Positions 18,852 to 27,406 of a stretch of DNA of 64,000 nt are shown here, piece after piece. Under the pieces are notes generated by a model. It was not told the DNA's origin and made no database searches. It worked only from the letters and a program-made list of their open reading frames with translations. The stretch is taken from assembly GCA_902512065.1 (NCBI GenBank), contig CABXHU010000005.1, forward strand, positions 1 to 64,000. Reading direction: 5' to 3'. This DNA comes from an uncultured Bacteroidota bacterium (GTDB taxonomy: Bacteria > Bacteroidota > Bacteroidia > Flavobacteriales > Flavobacteriaceae). Position 1 is the first letter of the stretch. Each line of letters begins with the position of its first letter. A program made the translations under genes and the position numbers.

Positions 18852-21800
18852 GTGAAAAATATACTGTTAGGGTTTCTTCTTCTGCTATTTTCAATAAATG
18901 ATATTTTATCTCAGAATTTAATAGTTGATAAAAACTCAATTAATCAATATGATCAGGATAATTATGCATATTTTAATTCCTATAATTTTGACGGTGATTT
19001 TCAGGGGAATAATGCTAATAATCCACCACTTCCAGACCCAACAGATAGGATAAATTTGCCTGAAACTTTTCCAATTCTTGGAAATCAATTTACTATAGAA
19101 CTTTGGGTTTATTCAGAAGAAAGTCCTCTTATTAATCATAGAACATTTATTGGGAATGATGCAAATCCAGCAAGCAATAACTTTAATAGGCCTCCAACGA
19201 TAACATTCAATTTGACTCATCAAATTAGAGTTGGCTTTGGAACGGGTTCAGCTGGTAAGAGAAAAAAAGCTAATTATGCTATGACTGAAAATCAATGGTA
19301 TCATATTGCTTGGAGTTTTGATGGAACAATATCTAATTTATACGTAGATGGAGAATTAATAGAAAGTTCAGATTTTGCCGCTGGCGCCACCCCAGTTCAA
19401 GTCCCTATTTCTATTATTGGAAGAAAATTTATAGGCAAAATTGATGAGGTTAGAATATGGGATTTAGTTAGAGATCAAGAACAAATTCAAGCTGTGATGA
19501 ATTCATCTCTTTCTGGTGATGAATCGGGATTGGTTGCTTACTATCCGATGGAAGTTAATGAAAATTGGGAACTGATTGATCACAGTCCAAATGACAATCA
19601 CGCCTCAATTGTTGATGTTGAAATACTTCAAAAATACAGTTCACAAAATTGCGCATCTCCTGATGGCAGTGAACTTTGTCCATTTCCAACAATTCGTGAT
19701 GCTTTAGAGGTTGCTCAAGGAGGTGACAATATCTTAGTAAAGGAAGGAAGATATTCAGAAGTTTTATTTGATGAATTAGTTAATTACTCATATGAAACTG
19801 AGGCTCCCAGAATATCGATTATCGGTGAAAATGACAATGTAAGACTCGATGGAACAATTGAATTAAATGCAAACTGGGAGCTTTCAAATGGAAAATATAT
19901 AGCACAAGTAGATTTGTTTGATATTTCGAAAAGAGCTGGAATAAAAGTGGAAGATATATACGGGCTCTGGGTCAATGATAGATACATGATACCTGCAATG
20001 CCTATTAACTTCTCAAACCCAACTGATGTAACTACAAGTGTTCAAAATAATCCTGAAAGCGGCACAGTATTCGCTTTGCCTTTAACCACTCCTTACTATT
20101 ACCCAGGACCTGCAGATCTTGAACTTCAAGATCCATATATTGTTGGTGACATAAATAACTTAGATGCTGCAGAGGAGTGGTCTTTTGACAAAGAAAATAA
20201 AATTTTATATCTGATAGCTGGAGATAATATTCCTAATGATACAAATGTTAGGGTAAGGATTAGAACAAGTATCCTGAGTCTTGAATATTCAGACAATCTT
20301 ACATTCAAAAACTTAAGTTTTTTCGCAGGAACTTTTCGTTTTCATCGATCCAGTTATATTCTTTTAGAGGATTCAAGATTCTCGCACAGTTGGGATGTGG
20401 GGATGAGTTATGAAATGCCTACTGTAAGGAGTTTGGGCGAGCTTGCCAATTATTTTCACAAAGGAATTCATAACACTGTAAGAAATTCTATATTTGAATA
20501 TATAAATGATGCGTTTCCATTAAAGTTTTGGGGGATCATGTACCCCTTAGGGGAAAACCTCCTTTTTCAATATAACGATTGGTTTGAAAATACAGTGTGG
20601 GCTCCTGGAGCAGCCGATAATTTTCAAGGCGGTGATAAATGGTATTCTCCTGGAGTAACTATTGGAGGAAGTACTTTTCGTCACATAACTATGGATCAGA
20701 ATCATACTGGAGGTCTTGAGCCAGGATTACAATCCTTAGTTGAGTATGCAAGAATAGAAAATCAATATATTAACATTGATGGTGGTGGTATTCAAAGAAC
20801 TGTGGGTAATACGATAGGATCTACAACTCGTTATTGTTGGCTTTTAAACACAAACCGAAACGGGATGAGGTTTGATAGTTTTTGCGCAGGTGTTAACGGG
20901 GTTGCTCATAATGTGGTATCAGCTGGGAACAAAAGAGGGTTCAGGCTAAAGGGAGATAAACATAGAGCCTTTCATTTATTGGCTTATGACAATAATACTA
21001 ATGGGATCAGCATGGCTAAAAACAAATTTTGTGGCGAAGACTGGGGAAATTTTGGTGATAATGGAGAAGATGGGACTTTAGAAAATATGCTAGGTAACCT
21101 AAATTCAAGACTTCTTAATGTTATTGTTGAAAAAAGATTAACAGCGAATACCCCAGATGCGGGTGATCCTGCTATTACCGGCGGAAGTGGAACCACAATT
21201 TCAGAAAATATCAGTAACGAATTTTTACTGAATCAATCCGGTATTTGGTTTGGCGAGGCATTGGATGAGGATCACGCCGCTCCTTTCGTCTACCCCCATT
21301 TAGAGCTACAAGATCCCTGGTTTGAGAACAGAAGAAGATCCGTTGAATCTCTTGAATCTCAGTTTGGTGAAAATCCATATACAGATGCTAATCAAGATTA
21401 TGATTTTAGACCAAGAAAAGGGTCAACACTATTAGATGGAGGTGTAGTTATCCCCGGAATTAATGACGGACAGGATGATGATCCTGCATACCCTCTAAAT
21501 CACCCCCCTTCATATACTGGTCAACATAGACCATTTATTGGAGATGCTCCGGACATAGGTCCATACGAGTATGGAGATTCTGTGTACTGGATCCCTGGAT
21601 TTAGATATAGTTATCCTACGGTTCCAATTCCAAGTGATGGAGCAGTAGATGTGCCTATAGATTATAGTGTAATATTTAATTATCCTTGGAAAACAGATTA
21701 TTCAAATACTACGGCTATTGTCAATATTACTGGCCCTTGTGTTAATAGAACGGAAACATTAAATTATCCTGAAAATGTAGTTTTTCAGACCTTTTTGCCT

Positions 21801-23369
21801 GGTGAAACCTATACATGGACAGTAACAGTTGATGGTGTTAGTAGTGATAATTGGACTTTTACAGTATCTGATAAGATACATCCATTAAATGACAGATCTG
21901 TTCATGAAAGTGTAGTTACAGATGTAGTTCCAACACATAATAAAAGCCTTGATGTTGCAGAAGATGTAGTTTCTTTTTTACGTTTTGATATCCCATCATC
22001 AGTTGATCTTGGCGGTACAATAAATTTAAATATAACTCCTGAGCAAATTGAAAATTTAGATGGAGGTATTGTTTTATATAAATATAATTATCAAGGCTGG
22101 GGTGAAAAGTTTAATGATAATAATTTAGGTTCTATTGATCGTACCTTATTAACTACCTTAGATACTATTTCCTCTTTAGAGTCAGGCTCTCAATTATCAA
22201 TTGATGTTTCAGAACACATAGATTCAGCTGGCGAATATTCTTTTGCACTAGGGGCTTTAACAGAAACTGATCAGGTTTCTTTTTATAGTAAAGAAAAATT
22301 TGTCACGGACGGAGTAGATATTGTTGTTTCGCCTGGTGATCTTTTAGGTCCATCAGGAAATGGAAGCGGATATGCACCAATGATTGAAGTGTGGCCAAGT
22401 TTATCCTTTGAAGCAGCAGCACCTGTTATTGCACTTACAGGAGATAACCCAATAACAATTGAGGTGGGTGATAGTTTTACTGATCCAGGAGCTACCGCTA
22501 CAGATAATTACGAAACCACTATTACAGTTACCACCACAGGAAGTGTTGATGTAAATACCCTAGGCTCTTATACAATAACCTATAGTGCTGAAGATAGTTC
22601 TAGTAATACTGCTACTACGGCAACACGAACAGTTAATGTAGTAGATACAACAGCGCCTAATGTAGTTTGTCAGAATATTTCAATTGAATTAAGTAGTAAC
22701 GAAGCAGTAAGTATTTCTGCTGATGACATTAATAATGGGTCAAATGATTATTCAGGAATTTCAGAAGTATCTATTGATCAATCAACTTTTGATTGCTCTA
22801 ATTTAGGTGATAATCAAGTTGTACTATCGGTTACGGATAATTATGGAAATATAGGTCAATGTACTGGAATAGTTACGGTCATAGATGTAGTTGATCCTGT
22901 TATTGCTTGTAATAATATAACAATAACACTTGAAAATATGTTTGCAGAAATTAGTATAGAAGATATTGATAATGGAAGTTCTGATAATTGTGGAATTTCA
23001 GATATTCAAATTAGTCAAACACAATTTACTGATGAACATGTTGGAGAGAATATTATATCCCTAACTGTTACAGACAATTATGGAAATATTTCTTCATGTG
23101 ATGCTATTGTTACAGTAGACGCTGGTTTAGGAGTTGATAATATTTCTTTAAACACTATTAGGCTTCATCCAAATCCTACCTCTGATATAATAAATATTTC
23201 AGGTAATTTTTCAGGACTATCTTTTATCGTATATGATTTATTAGGTAAGAAAATTTTTAAAGGGAATACTAGTCGTATAATAGATACATCAAAGTTAGAG
23301 AAGGGAATTTATCTTATTGAATTTTCATCTAGCAATCAAAAGGCTGTACGGAAAATAATTAAAAACTAG
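18852..23369 (+). CDS. Large secreted protein: LamG/concanavalin-like domain, parallel beta-helix region, DUF5011-like Ig, two HYR-like repeats, T9SS type-A sorting domain (GTG start)
   Basis: FTIELWVYSEES...WYHIAWSFDGTISNLYVDGEL...IGKIDEVRIWD; beta-helix-like middle; ITIEVGDSFTDPGATATDNYE...; C-terminal LHPNPTSDIINISG...KGIYLIEFSSSNQKAVRKIIKN. Confidence 0.8.
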   Translation: MKNILLGFLLLLFSINDILSQNLIVDKNSINQYDQDNYAYFNSYNFDGDFQGNNANNPPLPDPTDRINLPETFPILGNQFTIELWVYSEESPLINHRTFIGNDANPASNNFNRPPTITFNLTHQIRVGFGTGSAGKRKKANYAMTENQWYHIAWSFDGTISNLYVDGELIESSDFAAGATPVQVPISIIGRKFIGKIDEVRIWDLVRDQEQIQAVMNSSLSGDESGLVAYYPMEVNENWELIDHSPNDNHASIVDVEILQKYSSQNCASPDGSELCPFPTIRDALEVAQGGDNILVKEGRYSEVLFDELVNYSYETEAPRISIIGENDNVRLDGTIELNANWELSNGKYIAQVDLFDISKRAGIKVEDIYGLWVNDRYMIPAMPINFSNPTDVTTSVQNNPESGTVFALPLTTPYYYPGPADLELQDPYIVGDINNLDAAEEWSFDKENKILYLIAGDNIPNDTNVRVRIRTSILSLEYSDNLTFKNLSFFAGTFRFHRSSYILLEDSRFSHSWDVGMSYEMPTVRSLGELANYFHKGIHNTVRNSIFEYINDAFPLKFWGIMYPLGENLLFQYNDWFENTVWAPGAADNFQGGDKWYSPGVTIGGSTFRHITMDQNHTGGLEPGLQSLVEYARIENQYINIDGGGIQRTVGNTIGSTTRYCWLLNTNRNGMRFDSFCAGVNGVAHNVVSAGNKRGFRLKGDKHRAFHLLAYDNNTNGISMAKNKFCGEDWGNFGDNGEDGTLENMLGNLNSRLLNVIVEKRLTANTPDAGDPAITGGSGTTISENISNEFLLNQSGIWFGEALDEDHAAPFVYPHLELQDPWFENRRRSVESLESQFGENPYTDANQDYDFRPRKGSTLLDGGVVIPGINDGQDDDPAYPLNHPPSYTGQHRPFIGDAPDIGPYEYGDSVYWIPGFRYSYPTVPIPSDGAVDVPIDYSVIFNYPWKTDYSNTTAIVNITGPCVNRTETLNYPENVVFQTFLPGETYTWTVTVDGVSSDNWTFTVSDKIHPLNDRSVHESVVTDVVPTHNKSLDVAEDVVSFLRFDIPSSVDLGGTINLNITPEQIENLDGGIVLYKYNYQGWGEKFNDNNLGSIDRTLLTTLDTISSLESGSQLSIDVSEHIDSAGEYSFALGALTETDQVSFYSKEKFVTDGVDIVVSPGDLLGPSGNGSGYAPMIEVWPSLSFEAAAPVIALTGDNPITIEVGDSFTDPGATATDNYETTITVTTTGSVDVNTLGSYTITYSAEDSSSNTATTATRTVNVVDTTAPNVVCQNISIELSSNEAVSISADDINNGSNDYSGISEVSIDQSTFDCSNLGDNQVVLSVTDNYGNIGQCTGIVTVIDVVDPVIACNNITITLENMFAEISIEDIDNGSSDNCGISDIQISQTQFTDEHVGENIISLTVTDNYGNISSCDAIVTVDAGLGVDNISLNTIRLHPNPTSDIINISGNFSGLSFIVYDLLGKKIFKGNTSRIIDTSKLEKGIYLIEFSSSNQKAVRKIIKN

Positions 23370-23417
23370 CTTCTTACTCAATTTAATATTATTTAAATTT
23401 GTCGGCACATTTAAAAT

Positions 23418-23491
23418 GGCCTCGTAGCATAACTGAATAGTGCATCTGATTACGGCTCAGAAGGTTGGGGGTTTGAATCCCTCCGAGGTCA
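23418..23491 (+). tRNA. tRNA-Arg (anticodon ACG)
   Basis: Acceptor GGCCTCG/CGAGGTC with discriminator A; anticodon arm TCTGA-TTACGGC-TCAGA. Confidence 0.93.
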
Positions 23492-23492
23492 C

Positions 23493-23529
23493 AAAAAGGA
23501 ATAACTCAAAAGAGTTGTTCCTTTTTTTG
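23493..23529 (+). terminator. Rho-independent terminator after tRNA-Arg
   Basis: AAAAAGGAATAACTC-AAAA-GAGTTGTTCCTTTTTTT. Confidence 0.85.
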
Positions 23530-23573
23530 TTGTTAATTCAAAAAAAATATTCACATTTGCAAAAATTTTAGAA

Positions 23574-24152
23574 ATGGGATTAAATATCAAAGAAATATTC
23601 ACTGCCTTTATGGTCTTATTTGCAGTTATTGATATAGTTGGAAACATTCCAATTATAATTGATTTGAGATCAAAAGTTGGTCATATCCAAAGTGGAAAAG
23701 CATCATTGATTGCTGGAGTAATTATGATAGCATTTTTGTTTGTTGGACAAGAAATTTTGAAATTGATTGGGATTGATGTCAACTCATTTGCTGTAGCAGG
23801 TTCATTTGTATTATTTTTTATAGCTCTTGAAATGATTTTGGGTGTCACCATATATAGGGATGACGAAACAAATAAACTTACAGCATCGGTATTCCCATTA
23901 GCATTTCCTTTAATAGCAGGTCCTGGAACTTTAACAACTATTTTATCGATTAAATCTGAGTATGCCACTGAAAATATTTTAATTGCTCTGGTAGTGAACG
24001 TATTGGTTATTTATCTTGTACTAAAGACTTCTAATAGAATTGAAAAATTCATAGGTAAGAATGGTATTAATATTGTCAGAAAGGTATTTGGAGTAATATT
24101 GTTAGCAATTGCTGTTAAATTATTTGCCTCAAATATTAAAGAGTTATTTTAA
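23574..24152 (+). CDS. MarC family membrane protein
   Basis: FTAFMVLFAVIDIVGNIPIIIDL, FPLIAGPGTLTTIL. Confidence 0.9.
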   Translation: MGLNIKEIFTAFMVLFAVIDIVGNIPIIIDLRSKVGHIQSGKASLIAGVIMIAFLFVGQEILKLIGIDVNSFAVAGSFVLFFIALEMILGVTIYRDDETNKLTASVFPLAFPLIAGPGTLTTILSIKSEYATENILIALVVNVLVIYLVLKTSNRIEKFIGKNGINIVRKVFGVILLAIAVKLFASNIKELF

Positions 24153-24250
24153 TTCTGGTTCAGAAGGTTACAGTTTTCACTAAACCATAGGTAAATCTTC
24201 TTCTTTTAAAATTATTTATATTTACATTCTAAATTATAAAAACCAAAAAC

Positions 24251-24811
24251 ATGAAAAAATTTAAATTAATTATAGCTCTTGCAGTAGTATTTGGATTCAT
24301 TTATTCCTGTAATAACTCTGCTGTACAAAAAATGAGCGATAAAATGGGGGGAGATCAATCAGATCACGTATGTGCTAGTTGTGCTAAATCGTCAGATGCA
24401 AAAGCGACTTTTGAAAATAACTCGAAAACAATGCAAATCTTATTTGATAGTTATGCAAACGAATCAGTTGACTATTCTTATTTTGCTGATGATGTAGTTT
24501 TTAGAGGAACTTTATTAGGTTCTGCAGATTCTCTAGGTCTAGATGAAATCAAAGGAATACACAAAGAGTTTTTTGCAAAATATGATGTAAAACATATGGC
24601 ACCATTTAATTATTTACAGGGTGTTAATGCTCAGACTGGTAAAGCTGATGGTTCTGTACGAATGTATTATGCAATGGAAGTAACTAATACAACTAATGAT
24701 AAATCTGTTGTTGTTCCAATTTATGAATCATTTGATTTTAATGAAGAAGGTAAAGCTACTTTTGTACAATGGTACTGTGATTGGACTGCTTCTTTAGAAT
24801 CTATAGAATAA
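24251..24811 (+). CDS. Lipoprotein with NTF2/SnoaL-like domain
   Basis: Lipobox IYSCNN; NTF2-like pattern (YFADDVVFRGTLLGSADSLGLDEIKGIHKEFF). Confidence 0.6.
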   Translation: MKKFKLIIALAVVFGFIYSCNNSAVQKMSDKMGGDQSDHVCASCAKSSDAKATFENNSKTMQILFDSYANESVDYSYFADDVVFRGTLLGSADSLGLDEIKGIHKEFFAKYDVKHMAPFNYLQGVNAQTGKADGSVRMYYAMEVTNTTNDKSVVVPIYESFDFNEEGKATFVQWYCDWTASLESIE

Positions 24812-24830
24812 ATTAAAAAATATTATTAAT

Positions 24831-24870
24831 TAAGTCAGTTATTATTAATTTAGTAACTGACTTATTTTTT
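24831..24870 (+). terminator. Rho-independent terminator between tandem genes
   Basis: 11-bp stem TAAGTCAGTTA / TAACTGACTTA followed by T6. Confidence 0.75.
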
Positions 24871-24882
24871 AACTTCAAACTT

Positions 24883-25575
24883 TTGAATATGAAAAAAATA
24901 TTTATAACAATCTTAGCTTTTAGTTCATTTACCTTATTTAGTCAAAAAAAATATATTGAATCTATGAGTTTTGAACAATCTCAGGATATTGACTTTTTTA
25001 TTAATGTAAAAAATAACACAAAGCTAGGTGAGTATATAACTGCTTCAGGAAATTCTGTAAAATTAGGAGATACGCTAATTATTGGTAATCCAACATCTTC
25101 ATCTGCAACTTCTAATACTTATGGTGGTGGAAATAAAATAGCATATGGAAGAACCAAAACAAGATTTACTAAAGAATTTGAATTCATCCAATTGGGTAGA
25201 CCAGCTGGGTTTGGCGTCGTTATGTCTGGTCAAGATACGCCAATGGCAGGTATTAATTTATCTAAAGAGGTGGTATTAGTTAAAGAAATGAAAACATATC
25301 ATAAAGGAAGCAAGAAAAAGCCTTTGAATGTTCAAATTGTTCTAGGTGAAATAAATGGAAGAGCTTTTGGGATAAATAAATATTTGAGTGTAATGAATAC
25401 TGAGCTTGCAATTGAAAGCGGAGAAATATTTTTAAAAAATAGGAAAATGACTAGAGATGAAGCTATTGCAAAATTAAAGGAAGCAAAGGAATTATTAGAT
25501 TTAGAAATGATGTCTCAGGAAGATTATGACGCACTAAGAAAGGAGCTTTCTCCTATAATAATGAATAAAGGTTAG
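24883..25575 (+). CDS. Secreted protein with C-terminal SHOCT-like domain, unknown function
   Basis: Signal peptide; C-terminal DEAIAKLKEAKELLDLEMMSQEDYDALRKELSPII. Confidence 0.55.
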   Translation: MNMKKIFITILAFSSFTLFSQKKYIESMSFEQSQDIDFFINVKNNTKLGEYITASGNSVKLGDTLIIGNPTSSSATSNTYGGGNKIAYGRTKTRFTKEFEFIQLGRPAGFGVVMSGQDTPMAGINLSKEVVLVKEMKTYHKGSKKKPLNVQIVLGEINGRAFGINKYLSVMNTELAIESGEIFLKNRKMTRDEAIAKLKEAKELLDLEMMSQEDYDALRKELSPIIMNKG

Positions 25576-25579
25576 AGAG

Positions 25580-26362
25580 TTATTTCAAATTATTTCTTAG
25601 TAATTTTTCTAATTTTTCAACCTCATATAGATAAGACTCATAGGTTAACATTAAACTAGATCTTAGAATAAAATCATAATGTCTAAATAGATTTAACATA
25701 TATTTTACCTTGTCCTTTTTATTATCTATATATAATAATTCGTTTGTATTCATAGACAAATCACCTGATTTCATTTTACTTGCCATTTCATAAAAGTTCA
25801 TGTTATTTCTCATATAATACTTATCAAAAGGTTTAAAATTAAAATTATTAATCATTACTGGCTGAATATAATTATACCAATAATGTCTTTCTCTTTCTAG
25901 CCTTAATTTTAAGATTTTAATTTGTGCTTTTACCACAGCTACCTGTTTAACAAGATCCTTATCTTCAAAATATCTTAATGATCCAGAATTCACTACTTGC
26001 TCTAGATTAGCATCAATGGGTTCATAATAGTCCCAGCTAAGCATTGCAAATGCAAAAAGAAAAAACTGATCTGGATTATCAGTAATAATTCCATGATCTT
26101 CTATGTCATCAACTAATTTTTGTATGTTAATTCTTAATTCTTTTCTTTTTTCCAGAAATGAATTAAATCCTATTGTATCGTTGATTACATCCTCATGCAT
26201 TCCTGTAATAAGTTCTTTAGCTCTAGTATTTTCAATATAATCTTCTCTAAAATTATCTACCATAAATCCAAGAGTAATTGCAGAGAATAGCAATATAAAC
26301 TCAATCAGATTACCATTGACTTTATTTTTATTACTGAATCTAAAAAATTTATGTATTTTCAT
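25580..26362 (-). CDS. DUF6090 family protein
   Basis: GNLIEFILLFSAITLGFMVDNFREDYIENTRAKELITGMHEDV pattern. Confidence 0.7.
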   Translation of the reverse strand: MKIHKFFRFSNKNKVNGNLIEFILLFSAITLGFMVDNFREDYIENTRAKELITGMHEDVINDTIGFNSFLEKRKELRINIQKLVDDIEDHGIITDNPDQFFLFAFAMLSWDYYEPIDANLEQVVNSGSLRYFEDKDLVKQVAVVKAQIKILKLRLERERHYWYNYIQPVMINNFNFKPFDKYYMRNNMNFYEMASKMKSGDLSMNTNELLYIDNKKDKVKYMLNLFRHYDFILRSSLMLTYESYLYEVEKLEKLLRNNLK

Positions 26363-26411
26363 AGAATATTATTTATGGTATATTAAGATATTAAAAATAA
26401 AAAACACAGAC

Positions 26412-26858
26412 ATGAAATATATTTTCTTTTTCTCTATTTTTTTGGTTTTCACTTCATGTAACACAAATCAATCTCATTATGGTGAAATAATTACTAACGA
26501 AAATATTATTGATTATTCTAAGGCAAAAGAGTTAGTGCTTGAAGAGGGAAAAATTTCTACAAAAATTGAAGGTACGATTCTAGAGACATGTGCAAAAAAG
26601 GGTTGTTGGATTAGGTTAAAGGCAGATAATGATACTTTATTTGTTAGATTCAAGGACTACGGTTTTTTTGTCCCTACTTCTGGGGTTGAGGGAAAGACAG
26701 CAATACTTCAAGGAGAGGCCACGTATGAAACATTAGAAGTAGAAGAAGTTAGACATTATGCTGAAGATGCTGGAAAATCAAAAGAAGAAATTGAATTAAT
26801 TACTGAGCCAGAATACATTTTTTCTTTTACTGCTACCGGAGTAATTATTGAGGATTAG
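26412..26858 (+). CDS. DUF4920 family lipoprotein
   Basis: Start at internal Met MKYIFFFSIFLVFTSCNT; CAKKGCWIRLKADNDTLFVRFKDYGFFVP. Confidence 0.75.
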   Translation: MKYIFFFSIFLVFTSCNTNQSHYGEIITNENIIDYSKAKELVLEEGKISTKIEGTILETCAKKGCWIRLKADNDTLFVRFKDYGFFVPTSGVEGKTAILQGEATYETLEVEEVRHYAEDAGKSKEEIELITEPEYIFSFTATGVIIED

Positions 26859-27402
26859 TATTATATTCAATTTTCACCATTACTTCATTTCTTCTATTAA
26901 ATACTTTATATGGGCTATTATATGAAACGAAGTATGGACTCCCAATATGCTTTATATTTAATACATTTAACTTATCATATAATATATTAGAATAATTTTT
27001 TATTTTTTTTCTGTTTCCCCAACCACCAAATCTAACTGATGCGTAGTGCCCGGCCTTTGATTCATATATTTTTATATTTTCATCATTTGGTTTAGAAATA
27101 TTATCCATCTTAAGTTTAGCAGGCATAACAAATTCTATTGAATTTATTTTATCTTCTTTACTTAGATAAACTGGAGTTGTCATAGCAATTTTTTGATTAT
27201 TACTATTATTTCCGCTTATATATTTAAACAATTTCATGAAATTGTTATTAGCTCCATTTTCAGAAATAACTTTAGCTTTAAGAACGGAAGGGTAGTATCT
27301 TATTTCAAAATTATTATCTTTTAGAACTACATCATATTTTTGGGTTTCATAATCAGCACTCATAATTAATAATGGTAATACAAATAGAATTAAGTATTTC
27401 AT
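26845..27402 (-). CDS. SOUL family heme-binding protein
   Basis: YEVVLKDNNFEIRYYPSVLKAKV-like N-terminus, KIAMTTPVYL motif. Confidence 0.85.
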   Translation of the reverse strand: MKYLILFVLPLLIMSADYETQKYDVVLKDNNFEIRYYPSVLKAKVISENGANNNFMKLFKYISGNNSNNQKIAMTTPVYLSKEDKINSIEFVMPAKLKMDNISKPNDENIKIYESKAGHYASVRFGGWGNRKKIKNYSNILYDKLNVLNIKHIGSPYFVSYNSPYKVFNRRNEVMVKIEYNTNPQ

Positions 27403-27406
27403 TTTT

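Noticed and set aside
18852-23491. Genomic island/integration site beside tRNA-Arg
   Set aside because: No integrase, no duplicated tRNA 3' end noticed, and flanking genes look like normal chromosome; proximity alone is insufficient.
23418-23491. tRNA-Arg as a possible pseudo-tRNA because of G-T wobble in the acceptor stem
   Set aside because: All arms pair well and the anticodon loop TTACGGC is standard for tRNA-Arg(ACG).
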